Shown: piece after piece, positions 31,413 to 41,500 of the stretch
Numbering within the stretch: the stretch's first letter is position 1
How the letters are laid out: each line of letters starts with the position of its first letter
Assembly (NCBI GenBank): GCA_036365455.1
Contig: JAWQUS010000017.1
Coordinates: 2,666,001-2,730,000 of the forward strand
DNA length: 64,000 nt
Source: Macrosoma leucophasiata
Lineage: Eukaryota; Arthropoda; Insecta; Lepidoptera; Hedylidae
Direction: 5' to 3'
Notes under the pieces: model-generated
What the model was told of the DNA's origin: nothing
The model's database searches: none
The model's input: only the letters and a program-made list of their open reading frames with translations
Program-made: the position numbers and the translations under genes

Positions 31413-32272
31413 CAACAACAATTGAACAGTAGATACCCCATTAAGTATATCAAATACTCGTACCAATATAAAGGCCATTGCCTGTTCGAATAATAAGTTG
31501 GTTGAGTTACCGACTTAATATTTTCAAACTGCCAAACATAGGATCATTATCGATCCCAGAGCGATTTGAATGTGACTGTTCATATGTACCTAGTAGTATC
31601 TTAATGACTTTGTTTACTCACGAGTCGGCACAAGAGTAGTTTAATTGGAGGGCGGTCGACCCGGACTTTATTTATCAAGAGAATTGTTCTTGAGCTATAC
31701 CTAGATCTAACAAAGCAATGAAACCGATTGTACTTGTAATTAGTAGAGAAAAGTAGTGTAATAAATAGTACCTAGATGCCACGAGCCGCAAGTCACTTCA
31801 TTTAAAAAAAAATACCTCAGTAGTTGAGTGTTTTGTTCCGTTTTAGGGTTCCGTAGCTCAATAGGAAAGAACTGTGCGTCTGTGTGTCCTTCAGTCACAG
31901 CCAATTTGCACTGAAAGTACTGTGTCGATTGAATTGAAAATTATGTTAATCAGTGTCCCAATGGAAGTGTAACGTAAAAAAATGTATTTCATACGTGAGC
32001 GAAGGCATTTTGGGGGATAACGTCGATTTATTCTTCAAAATAATATTCTTAAATATTAAATAAAATCAGTACCTACTTTAAAGTTGATTCAGTTAGGTAC
32101 GCGAGGTAGTCCAGCTGTGGGGTACCTACAGAAGAACCGGATTGTACTGTTAACTTCCACGTATCCAATCATACAGAAGGAAATACGAGTGTCATCTATG
32201 TCTACATACACTCTGCATTACACTATTTGCCGAACACTCTATCATATTAGTGTAACTTGACTACTAGTGTTA
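31413..32272. other. No gene; part of a TAGGGTTCCGTA repeat at 31845-31990
   Basis: GTTTTAGGGTTCCGTAGCTC followed by GTCTGTGTGTCCTTC marks a one-ended copy of the 29737 repeat. The rest is unassigned. Confidence 0.4.
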
Positions 32273-32332
32273 CTAGGTGGTAGAGCTCCGGGGTCGTAAT
32301 TTGAGGGCGTAGGCACAACCGCATTACTTTGT
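32273..32332 (+). repeat. SINE-A 5' fragment
   Basis: GGTGGTAGAGCTCCGGGGTC, GGGCGTAGGCACAACCGCAT. Confidence 0.55.
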
Positions 32333-32344
32333 TTTGTCGTGTCT

Positions 32345-32860
32345 GTTATATCAGAATCAAAATCAGAATCAGAAACTCATTTATTCATTTAGGGTGACAG
32401 GCACCTCTTATGACACGTCAAAAACAAACAAAATAAATTAAAGCGAATAACAATTGATATACATATCAAACAAGATAAAAAATATATGTAAAGTCAAGAA
32501 TATCACTAAGATAAAACTAAATGTCATAAACTAATGTAAAAAGTATATCAGTAGAATGTCTCTTTTCCCCTTTACAAACTTATAACAAAGAGTAAGAAAA
32601 GAAAAAGAGTCATTCTTTGTCATTCACCGGCAAAGTTCCAAAGGCCAATATGATCTGAGAAAAACTTGCCGGAAAAAACTCAGTCGGCTCTTTTAAACAT
32701 ATCTCTTAGGCATATTTTTACAATTTTCCATAATTTAAACAAGCTTAAAATTAACAATATAATATCAATATTACACTTTGATTATTACATTTAACACCTT
32801 TGTGGAGCTAGATCAGCATTTAGCCAAACATTTCTATCCTTGAGATATATCTAGGTATAC
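32345..32860 (-). mobile_element. LINE 3'-end fragment, near-identical to 56285-56565
   Basis: GAAACTCATTTATTCATTTA, ACAGGCACCTCTTATGACAC and about 265 bases that match 56285 on with few differences. On the minus strand the left part reads SRLSFFRQVFLRSYWPLEL-like C-terminal protein. Likely the 3' end of a recently active LINE. Confidence 0.65.
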
Positions 32861-32868
32861 TAATACTA

Positions 32869-33045
32869 GCGGCCCGCCCCGGCTTCGCCCACGCTGCTCT
32901 GCTCCTATTAGTCATAGCGAGATGTGAGCTATCCTATCTGTTAAGTTAGATCAAACTACACACGATGTGCAAATTGCATTAAAATCAGTTAAGTAGTTTA
33001 GGAGTCCATCGCGGACAAACACCATGACACGTGATTAATCTATAA
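32869..33045. repeat. CTAGCGGCCCGCC repeat, single copy
   Basis: CTAGCGGCCCGCCCCGGCTT through AGGAGTCCATCGCGGACAA. The same unit that is tandem at 15465. Confidence 0.75.
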
Positions 33046-33099
33046 ATTTAAAAATACAACCCGTTTTCCTTGGTCACGGCATCACGCGTGAATGGCTTT

Positions 33100-33390
33100 T
33101 TTTATGTAATGAAAGTGGCAAACAAGCATGCAGTTCACATTGATGTTAAGTGATGACTGCAGCCTATAGACACCCACACAAAGACCAAGGTCAAAATGCA
33201 GATGCGTTACCACTCCTGAGGCTGAAGGTGTTATGCCTCTGTGCCGGAAATTACAGGGCCGTACATTACCATCTGACCGGAACACGATAGTGCTGAGCAC
33301 TACCATTTAGCGGCAAGTATATTAGGTAATGCGGTGGTGCCTACGCTCGCGAGCTCCGTCACTGGAGCTCTACCATCAGTAAAAACTGGC
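33100..33390 (-). repeat. SINE-A, full length; followed by a repeat tail to 33594
   Basis: TTTTTTTATGTAATGAAAGT to GAGCTCTACCATCAGTAAAA. 33391-33594 then ends GTTTGCCGGGTCAGCTAGT, the end of another dispersed repeat also seen at 48620. Confidence 0.85.
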
Positions 33391-33773
33391 TGGACCGATT
33401 TGGGTAATAATAATTTTGAATGATTTTTGGAAGTCCAGGGAATGTTTAAAAGTTAAGAAAATATGAAGAAATTGAAGGAAAATAGTAAAAACCACCATTT
33501 CATTTTCCCATACAAATAGTCCATATGTACCAAACCTTTGACACACGTCATATTTTTATTCTGAGGCAATAAGCAGTTTGCCGGGTCAGCTAGTAAGATA
33601 ATAAAGAGGGAACATTTGTGCTTTTATAACGTATGTTTGTAACGTTTTCACACAAAAACAGATGGACCGATAACAAAAAAAAATCACCATTAGAAAGCTG
33701 CCTATTCACTGAGTAACATAGGTTATATTACATTCATTGCAATCGTACAAAGCCGAACAAGCCACTAGTGTTT

Positions 33774-34092
33774 GGGGCCGTTCAAGTATTACGTAAGCAC
33801 TATGGGGGGGCGGGGGGGTCTTTGCTCTGCTTATTTTAGATGACATGGGGGGTAGGGGAGTCTAGATGATGATTACGTCATCGGTAGTTATTTATTTATT
33901 ACATCAGTAAAATCTAATCTCTATCCTAAATTATAACATAATTATAATATAAAAAAAAACAACACATTAATTTAAAAATGTTTACGTAAGCATGGGGGGA
34001 GGGGGTAAGAGCTTTGCTTACTTTTGCTGACAAGGGGGATGGGGGGGTAAAGAATTGTAATAAATCTGCTTACGTAATACTTGAACGGCCCC
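33774..34092. mobile_element. GGGGCCGTTCAAGTATTAC MITE (319 bp)
   Basis: GGGGCCGTTCAAGTATTACG is perfectly inverted at the right end (26 bp of terminal repeat, extending through TAAGCA). The subterminal parts are G-rich runs GGGGGGGCGGGGGGG and GGGGGGAGGGGG on the same strand. No transposase. The target duplication is unclear (TTT on both sides). Confidence 0.8.
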
Positions 34093-34542
34093 TTTTATAA
34101 AGAACAAACTAGTATACAAAGTTTCAATGAACATATTCCAATTAATATATTAATAATCAGTGCAAATAAATTGGTACAACTGGAGCAACAGTGCGACATT
34201 GTCAAGTATATTTATGTCTGTTTACAAAGTACAATTAAGTCGCTCTCATGGGCCCAGACTGGTTCTGGATTAATTAATTATTTAGGGTGCGAGTGAAGGG
34301 TTGTTTTTGCTCGGTTTTGTCTCGCCTGTTAGTTACTTCAAGTGCCTGTAGAGCTCTTGTTACGTTTATGTTATTGACGAACGTTTCTTAAGGAAAAATC
34401 CTTTGTTGGTGTTCCTTTTATACCACTAAAAATGGTCTTGTGAAATAAGAAAAAATATATAGGTATGCCATGCATGGTAGACTGGCAGGAGTGGGTAGTA
34501 CCTAAATTTGAAAGGGACGAAGTGATGAAGGGGGACTTAAAA
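34093..34542. other. No gene or repeat recognised
   Basis: AT-rich; the 71-codon frame at 34081 is not gene-like. Confidence 0.4.
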
Positions 34543-34554
34543 GCAAACTAAATA

Positions 34555-34906
34555 TAATAATGTAATGGCAACCTATTATACGTCCCACTGCTGGGTACGA
34601 GTCTCTCCCCTTTTTGGGGCGAGGCCTGGAGCTTACTCCACCACGCTGCTCCAATGCGGGTTGGTACGGGTTAGTGCCCAACCCGCTGTCGGATGTTTTC
34701 GAACCGCCCATAAGGCCTCCGTCAAGGTTTAACGACTGCTATCTGTCGATATCAACCGGGACCGACGCCTTAACGTGCCCACCGAAGCACGGAAACGCGC
34801 ATTTTAATTTTCCACTAGCGGTCACCCATAACAAACCCGACCGCGTCCGTATCGGTTAACCGAGTACGTTTACGATTTACACCAGCCACTGGGCCATGCG
34901 CGATTC
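34555..34906 (-). mobile_element. 5S rRNA-headed SINE, copy 1
   Basis: On the minus strand it starts GCGCATGGCCCAGTGGCTGG. It passes the 5S-like promoter zone (GGTTAAC for ATTAAGC here, GATACGGACGCGGTCGGGTT, ATGGGTGACCGCTAGTGG) and ends CAGCAGTGGGACGTATAATA, GGTTGCCATTA. GCAAACTAAATA at 34543-34554 and 34907-34918 is a 12-base target duplication. Confidence 0.85.
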
Positions 34907-34960
34907 GCAAACTAAATACTTACCTAATAGCAAAATTTATATTATATTATATTATAAATA

Positions 34961-35360
34961 AACAAGTGAAACTACAGACCACAGCTAGTTTATCAATAAC
35001 AGAGACATTCGTTAATGAAATAAATTATTCAAATTGCATACCGAGTACCAAAAAGACTCGTTAGGTACCGACAGTAGGTAAGGGACAACCTTAAAATATG
35101 TTGTGAAATGTTAAATTTCTACGTTTCCATAGCAACTATCTTAAAATTGCCGACGACAGTCGAATGTTTTAGTATTTAGGCGCCCGAAATTCTGTAATTC
35201 TAGCTAAGTAACGTCTGTAATTTCGTAAGTGTTTGATGAATTACATCAATTTATCATCTGGCGGCATTTTGCGTGTCTTTACGAGCCGTCTGTCGGCGAC
35301 TTAGCAAATGGTTGCCATTTTGCGGTTTGCTAGTTCGCTGTCTGATATCACGCTCAGAGG
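34961..35360. repeat. Unit A of an old tandem duplication
   Basis: Shared, in the same order and direction, with 35718-36770: AACAAGTGAAA, GCTAGTTTATCAAT, ACAGTAGG, CATAGCAAC.ATCTTAAAAT, GTCGAATGTTTTAG, TTTCGTAAGTGTTTGATGAA, GCGGCATTTTGCGTG, TATCACGCTCA. Unique in this window otherwise; not coding. Confidence 0.75.
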
Positions 35361-35391
35361 GCAGGCTCTTGGCTCCTGCCTAAGTAAGTTT

Positions 35392-35645
35392 AATGGTGGT
35401 AGAGCTCCAGTGACGGAGCTCGCGGGCGTAGGCACCATCGCATTACCTAATGTACTTGCCGCTAAATGGTAGTGTTCAGCACTATCGTGTTCCGGTCAGG
35501 TGGTAATGTACGGCTCTGTAATATACGGCATAGAGGCCATAACTTAGGCCTCAGGAGAGGCAACGCATCTTCATTTTGGCTGTAGTCATCACTTAACATC
35601 AATGTGAACTGAATGCTTGCTTGCCACGTTCATTACACAAAAAAT
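35392..35645 (+). repeat. SINE-A, near full length, between the duplicated units
   Basis: TGGTGGTAGAGCTCCAGTGA to TTGCCACGTTCATTACACAAA; a short internal deletion near the CTGCATTTTGACC block. Confidence 0.82.
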
Positions 35646-35895
35646 AAGAGAAAATTTGAAGTCGACGAAGCGATGGAGCAGGCCTATAGAGTGGAAAAAT
35701 TAATAATATCAAAAAGAAACAAGTGAAATTGGAGATCACGGCTAGTTTATCAATTAATAAATAGAGTCAGCTTGTTAATGCCATTTAAATGAAATAACAT
35801 ATTATTATGAGTATCCTTAATAAAAATAACATTAGGTACCAACAGCAGGTTCCTTAGCCTGGGTTGCACCACGACTCATGTTAAAGTAATTGTTA

Positions 35896-36336
35896 ATTGT
35901 TTTATATTATTTCGCATTAACACATGCTTGTGAAATATATTTTTAAATAATATATTTAACATATATATTAAATAAATATATTTTTTATATAATATATTTT
36001 TATATAATATATTCTTTAAAAATAAAATATATTTCACAAGCATGTGTTAATGCGAAATAATATAAAACAATTATTAAGGGTAACAGCGACTTCTTTACGA
36101 TATTCAATAAACTGAAAAGTCTATTATATCGGTTGCCTAACTAGCATAGTTGGTAATAGATGGCGCTGCTGCTACCATAAAGCAATGCAATAGATGTGAA
36201 GGAAAGATTTGACAAATCGGGCAGGGCTTCAGTAGCTCAATTGGAAGAGCGGCTGGACTAGATTCCCAGTAGGTCGCGAGTTCGAGCCTCGCCTGAAGTC
36301 AAATTTTTCTTTCCATTTTTCTTTAAAAATAAAATA
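35896..36336 (+). mobile_element. Palindromic tRNA-like retroposon, copy 2 (rearranged)
   Basis: 45-bp arms ATTGTTTTATATTATTTCGC... (35896-35940) and its exact complement (36027-36071) flank an AT-rich core. The right arm then runs into head, tRNA-like part and TTTCTTTCCATTTTTCTTT. Compared with copy 1, the tail block (CACAAGCATGTGTTAATGCG) now precedes the head: a circular permutation. AAGTAATTGTTA (35884-35895) and AAGTTATTGTTA (36337-36348) form the target duplication, with one change. Confidence 0.8.
36226..36300 (+). repeat. tRNA-like part of copy 2 (pseudo-tRNA)
   Basis: Same sequence as the minus-strand 30208-30281 part, with the same A-C flaw in the anticodon stem. Confidence 0.7.
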
Positions 36337-36807
36337 AAGTTATTGTTACATTTCACATCCTGCTCTAAATTTAATAGATTTCTTTAAGTTACAAAAGGAT
36401 GTGAAATGTTACAATAACCTTAACAAAAGTCGTGGTGCAACCTAGGCTTAAAAATACATTATGGGTGACAACCCTAAGAATATGTTGTGATTTTTTTGTT
36501 TTCAACGTTACCATAGCAACCATCTTAAAATTTCTAACGACTGTCGAATGTTTTAGCGTTTTGCTAATTCTAAGACATACACCTGAAATTCTGTAATCCT
36601 AGCTTAGTGCCGTCTATAATTTCGTAAGTGTTTGATGAATTGCACCGATTTATCATCTTGCGGCATTTTGCGTGTTGAAGTGCCTTTACGAGCCTTCTGT
36701 CGGTGACAAAACTAAGCAAATGGTTTCTATTTGAGGTTTCCTAGTTCGTTCAGGTATCACGCTCACAGTGGTTTAAGGAATTTTGATAAATAGAAGTACC
36801 AAAGTCT

Positions 36808-37020
36808 AATTGTGACCTCTGGTTTTTGTGTAGATGTCTATAGGCTGCAGTCATCACTTACCATTCATTTGAACTGCATGTGTGTTTTGACTTATCATTA
36901 AATGAAATAAGAAATTGCACCAAATATAAAGGATAACACATTTTTATCTCTGGTAGCCCGCGATCGGGGATCGAACTCACGCCATTGTAGCAGTAGTGAC
37001 CTACTACCGGAGTACAGAAG
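36808..37020. repeat. SINE-A 3' fragment (+) then SINE-B head fragment (-)
   Basis: 36808-36905: TGACCTCTGGTTTTTGTGTA, TATAGGCTGCAGTCATCACT. 36938-37020: TATCTCTGGTAGCCCGCGAT and GGGGATCGAACTCACGCC, the reversed B-box end of SINE-B. Confidence 0.55.
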
Positions 37021-37051
37021 CTGTTTTTCTATTAATACTAACCTATGCTTA

Positions 37052-37412
37052 ATAATGGCAACCCATTATACGTCCCACTGCTGGGCACGAGTCTCTCCCC
37101 TTTTTGGGGGGAGGCCTGGAGCTTACTCCACCACGCTGCTCCAATGCGGATTGGTGGAGATACGGGTTAGTGGCCAACCCGCTGTCGGATGTTTTCAAAC
37201 CGCCCATAAGGCCTCCGACAAGGTTTAACGACTGCTATCCATCGATAGCAACCGGGACCGAGGGCTTAACGTGCCTTCCGAAGCACGGAAACGCGCATTT
37301 TAATTTGCCACTAGCGGTCACCCATCACACTACCCGACCGCGCCCGTAGTGCTTAATCGAGTAGATCGCTTACGATCTACACCAGCCGCTGGGCCATGCG
37401 CGCTTCACCTTT
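37052..37412 (-). mobile_element. 5S rRNA-headed SINE, copy 2 (reference)
   Basis: Minus-strand start GCGCGCATGGCCCAGCGGCT. The 5S-like zone reads ATTAAGCACTACGGGCGCGG then TGATGGGTGACCGC, which corresponds to the 5S internal promoter (A box ATTAAGCA, then CGGGCGCGG, then C box GATGGGGGACCGC). It ends GCCCAGCAGTGGGACGTATA, GGTTGCCATTA. ACCTATGCTTA at 37041-37051 and 37413-37423 is the target duplication. Confidence 0.88.
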
Positions 37413-37429
37413 ACCTATGCTTATCATCA

Positions 37430-37562
37430 TCATAATTTCAGCTGAATGATGTCCACTGCTGGACTAAAGCCCATAAAAGGGATATGCCATAATCGCCACG
37501 CTTGGCATGCGGATTGGCGATAGCAGTGACGGTAGTTTTATCGCATCACGCTGCTGCCTATT
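37430..37562 (-). repeat. LINE-like 3' end fragment (GTCCACTGCTGGAC)
   Basis: GATGTCCACTGCTGGACTAA, ACGCTTGGCATGCGGATTGG. The same blocks are at 45936-46023. Confidence 0.55.
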
Positions 37563-37673
37563 TTATCTTATAACACTAACCAACACCCCTGAAATGGTAT
37601 GACCGCCATTGTTCCGTTGACTTACTGCACTAGTGAACACTCTTCTACTGGAAGAGAATTCTACTGAATTTCT

Positions 37674-38112
37674 GACGACCCGGTTGGTTCAGCGGTGTGA
37701 GATGTCCGTTTGATTCGAAGGGTCGTGGGTTCGATCCCCGCACCGGGGCAAATGTTTGTATGGCCTTCAGATATTTGTTTCGGGTCTGGGTGTTCGTGTA
37801 TGTGTCGTTTGTATATAACGGCACCCACGACACAGGTTTATACCACAGTACAAATATGAACACTGTGGAAACTACGTACAAAGTGTTAAAACGTCACACT
37901 CACACAAACATGCTCATCGACGAGGCCTCTAAGCGGTTCTCGCGGTGCTGCAGTACTGAGTCACTCGCTACATCGAGCGTCGATGCGCATGTTTGTTTTA
38001 GTGTGCCGTTTCGAACGTTTTGTACGTAGTTTCCATACTGTTCCTATTTGTACTGTGTTTATACCTACTGTGGGACTGTGAGTGTAAGTGTATTTAAATT
38101 TGTTTAAATTAA
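37674..38112 (+). mobile_element. SINE-C split by a foldback MITE
   Basis: Head GACGACCCGGTTGGTTCAGC to CACGACACAGGTTTATACC, then the MITE, then TACTGTGGGACTGTGAGTGT. The SINE is otherwise normal. Confidence 0.88.
37845..38056. mobile_element. Foldback MITE, 212 bp, with 9-bp target duplication
   Basis: ACAGTACAAATATGAACACT at the left and its complement at the right; the inverted match (about 85%) goes on for roughly 80 bases, leaving about 45 in the middle. GTTTATACC at 37836-37844 and 38057-38065 is the duplication, confirmed by intact SINE-C copies that have GTTTATACC once. Nine bases and long arms suit a Mutator-like element. Confidence 0.88.
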
Positions 38113-38458
38113 AAAAAAAAAAGAATATCTTGGTGAAACTCAGGCTAAAAATAGCTTATATTGCCAATTGAAGAAATTTGATTCGATTTTAAGCTTATTA
38201 CTTTTTCTATCTAAATTCTGGCAAATTGTCCGACCCTCTTCCCATTTCAGTTTAGTACGACGAGAGAAATTATTTGAACGGATTACCTCGGAAAACAAAC
38301 TCCATCTCAAATGAGCTTTTAAGATGAATATAGATAAAAAAAATGTAAGAGGTATTTTTATAAAAAAATGGCTAAGCAAAATCTTTTATTGATGGGTTCC
38401 GTAAAGAAAACATGGTTCGGTTTATAAAGATTAATAGAGTACCGCCGCGTAGGACTTT
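38113..38458. other. No gene or repeat recognised
   Basis: AT-rich unique sequence; the minus-strand frame 38140-38379 lacks family features. Confidence 0.4.
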
Positions 38459-38500
38459 TTATTTTTACTGGTGGTAAAGTTTCAGTGACTGAGCATTACC
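38459..38500 (+). repeat. SINE-A 5' scrap
   Basis: TTTTTACTGGTGGTAAAGTT and GCATTACC with the middle deleted. Confidence 0.5.
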
Positions 38501-38509
38501 TAATCTAAA

Positions 38510-38826
38510 TACTAAAACGTAACTTCACCCCTGTAATACCCGAAGGGGTAGGCAGAGGTACATGCATGCATTCAAGCATACATGCTAACACCCACGATTC
38601 GCCGGTTACGTTTTGGCTCATGTTACAGGTGGCGAGCCTGTTGACATCTCCGGGCACATCACCAAATTTCGAGGTACTGGGAAATTTCCAGAAAATGGAA
38701 AAATCCCAATAGAACCAGAGATAAAGGACTTAACACCATTATCTCTGATAACCCACTACCCGGGAATCGAACCCAGGACCTCAGCGTAGTAGTAGTGGCC
38801 TGCTACCACTAGGCTACCGAGGCAGT
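38510..38826 (-). mobile_element. SINE-B, full length, with target duplication
   Basis: Minus strand: CTGCCTCGGTAGCCTAGTGG (A box), GGTTCGATTCCCGGG (B box), then GGGATTTTTCCATTTTCTGG, CGTAACCGGCGAATCGTGGG, and tail GGGTGAAGTTACGTTTT. TAATCTAAA at 38501-38509 and 38827-38835. Confidence 0.92.
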
Positions 38827-38835
38827 TAATCTAAA

Positions 38836-39225
38836 CAGTAACTATCTACATACTCGTAGTACTAAAAATAGAACAAGCTATCTCAAACACCACTTGAAAT
38901 GACGAAATGTCAATACCTAGGCATCAGCTCGAAATAGTATAGCTAAGGTATTATTCATCATGGACCTAGATTTGGACGTAGAGTCCTCATGATTGGTAAA
39001 CATCTCACTGGAAAAGGTCAACACTGATTGCCAGCATTATATTTGCTGTTAGTTGTGTCTATATGGACTGATTAGCACTACTACAAACTCTACAAAGATC
39101 TGTTGTTTTCTTTAGCTTAATAATAGTACAGTACTCATCGAGAAATATTGCACATCGAGCCTATGAAAGTGACAATCGGTTAGTTTCGACTTCGTAGAGA
39201 GTTATCTCTGTCTTTCTATATTTTT
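38836..39225. other. No gene or repeat recognised
   Basis: AT-rich unique sequence. Confidence 0.4.
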
Positions 39226-39508
39226 TTATGTAAAGGAAGTGGCAAACAAGCATGCAGTTCACATTGATGTTAAGTGATGACTGCAGCCTATAGACACCCA
39301 CACAAAGACCGAGGTCAAAATGCAGATGCGTTACTACTCCTGAGGCCTAAGGTGTTATGGCTCTGTGCCGGAAATTACAGGGCCGTACATTACCACCTGA
39401 CCGGAACACGATAGTGCTAAACACTACCATTTTGCGGCAAGTATATTAGGTAATGCGGTGGTGCCTACGCCCGCGAGCTCCGTCACTTGAGCTCTAGCAC
39501 CATTAAAT
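39226..39508 (-). repeat. SINE-A, full length
   Basis: TTTATGTAAAGGAAGTGGCA to GAGCTCTAGCACCATTAAA. Few differences from 16608-16903. Confidence 0.85.
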
Positions 39509-39689
39509 ACCACCTATATTTTTGTTTAGTAAGACACAGATTTATTATGATATTCTATACTTGGGCAACCTAGTGGGTATATATTCTCTAGATTATAAAT
39601 ATGCATAAACATTAGGCTTGCAGCATATCTGGATGAACGAAATGATTCTGCGGTGGGATCTGGGTGGGATCGTAACCTCGAAAAATGTT

Positions 39690-39997
39690 AGAATTTCATG
39701 ATCATCATCATTTCAGCCAAAAGATGTCCACTGCTGAACAAAGGCCTCCTCCAAAGATGGCCACAACGAACGGTCTTCGGCCGCCCTCGTCCAGCGATTG
39801 CCGGCGACCTTCACCAGATCGTCGGTCCATCTTTTCTGTCCCAACGGCCGTCAGTTCTTCAAACTATGAGCCCTGCCCACTGCCACTTGAGTACGCTATT
39901 CGGTGAGCCATGTCGGTAGCTTTGGTTCTCATGCGGTTATCCTTATTTCTGATTCGATCTCGCAAAGACATCCCGAACATTGCGCTCTCCATTATGT
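39690..39997 (-). mobile_element. RTE-type LINE 3' end
   Basis: Minus strand has the typical close: RWTDDLVKVAGNRW-like, then SVDIFWLK-like, with TTTGTTCAGCAGTGGACATC near 39720. Same group as 1140-1915. Confidence 0.65.
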
Positions 39998-40280
39998 TAG
40001 CATTTATCAGGAATTCAATTCATAATTATGTACGATAATAAAAACTACATACACCTCGTCTACCGTCATTCTACACATGTATTTACATTATTTACTAGGA
40101 TTTAGTATAACTACATACGTGCACCGTAGAACTAAGTTACTTTACTGATTACATTCAACATGGGCTTGATAAAATATCGATAAGCTTAATTTATTGCTAC
40201 AATCATAGTTAAATCGTGAAAACAAGGCATTATTTAATGTCAAGGTCAAAGTTACAAAATCGGGTCAGCCACATATTATT

Positions 40281-40580
40281 TTTTAATGTAAAGGAAGTGG
40301 CAAACAAGCATGCAGTTCACATTGATGTTAAGTGATGACTGCAGCCTATAGACACCCACACAAAAACCACGCAAAATTCAGATGCGTGGTAACGTATCAA
40401 GAGTGGTAACTCTTGACGCCTAAAGTGTAATGCCTCTGTGCCAGAATTTACAGGGCCGTACATTACCACCTGATCGGAACACGATAGTGCTGAACACTAC
40501 CATTAAGCGGCATGTACATTAGGTAATGCGGTGGTACCTACGCCCGCGAGCTCCGTCACTGGAGTTCTACCACCAGTCAA
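40281..40580 (-). repeat. SINE-A, full length, mildly rearranged
   Basis: TTAATGTAAAGGAAGTGGCA to GAGTTCTACCACCAGTCAAA; a short insertion TGCGTGGTAACGTATCAAG duplicates the GTGGTAAC block. Confidence 0.8.
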
Positions 40581-40973
40581 AAATAGATAGTTATAGAAAT
40601 ACATTAATACAACATAAACAAAAATTATTAAATGAAATTGGTCTTTGTTTCAGAGTTGGTTTGCCTTCATTAGTTTATATTTTCGCCAGCCCAAAGTTAT
40701 TGTGATTCGGATACATAAATAAATTTGACAAATTAATCGCTCGGGGCTCAACGCCTCGGACCCATTAGCTAGTAGCCAGTATAGTAATCTATTGGTAAAC
40801 AGACAATGTTTTCAAGTCGAAAATAATATTTATAAATTGAACTGAAAGAAACTGTCGATATTACGTTTTTAGTTTTTACTATGTCGTAAAATTTGAGAAT
40901 ATTTTTTTCAACTAAATTATTTAAGTAGTGATGAGTTCTGAAATGAATAGTTTTGTAATAACCTGTTTACCAA
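40581..40973. other. No gene or repeat recognised
   Basis: AT-rich unique sequence. Confidence 0.4.
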
Positions 40974-41044
40974 GTGAAGGGGAAGGCTTGCATATGGCTA
41001 CTCCCCTCCGGTCTGCCGCGGCTGGTGGCCCGTGTTGCTCTATG
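40974..41044 (+). mobile_element. CATAGAGCAAC MITE, one end only
   Basis: GGGGAAGGCTTGCATATGGC, CTACTCCCCTCCGG, GGCCCGTGTTGCTCTATG: the right inverted repeat of the family of 53469-53781, without its left half. Confidence 0.75.
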
Positions 41045-41299
41045 GTTAAACAGGCATTGTATTTCATGCTTTACCAGCAAGTAATTTCTATTCATAAAGG
41101 CTGAGCAGATGTGAACTTTAACTTCGCAACTTTAACTATTTGCTGTCCACAGACATCTGTCATAAGAAAGTTGCTTAAAGTACAAACCAACAATAATATT
41201 CAGCCACAACATTACAGTATTTTCGAGTTTTAACATAAAACACACCACTATTATTTCTGTGTAAGTATTTACTTCATCATCATCATCATTATACTCGTA

Positions 41300-41500
41300 T
41301 CAGCCATAGGACTGTAGCATCCACTACATTAAGGCGCCAACTAGTGGAATATAATGAAACCTCACAGTACTTATCTAGTACGGTAGATGGCGTGCAATCG
41401 AATTACATCGCACATACGAAGTATTCTCAAGAGTTGGCTTATATACAACTTCCCAACGTCAATCGTTGGGTCCACCCGTTCCTCCACAGGACGTCCACTG
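41300..41500 (+). repeat. Dispersed repeat shared with 21120-21390
   Basis: CATTAAGGCGCCAACTAGTGG, GTAGATGGCGTGCAATCG, CGAAGTATTCTCAAGAGTTG, inverse of the AP-2 mu intron 7 copy. Confidence 0.6.

Larger units (their letters stand above)
35857..36447. mobile_element. GCCTGGGTTGCACCACGA MITE with a retroposon inside
   Basis: GCCTGGGTTGCACCACGACT is answered by AGTCGTGGTGCAACCTAGGC. TTA on both sides (35854-35856, 36448-36450) suits a PIF/Harbinger-type 3-base duplication. The bare element at 57122-57248 shows the empty form. Confidence 0.8.
35718..36770. repeat. Unit B of the tandem duplication, carrying a nested MITE
   Basis: Same blocks as 34961-35360, broken at 35857-36447 by a MITE. Without it the unit is about 460 bp. 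Divergence is visible throughout, so the duplication predates the insertion. Confidence 0.75.
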
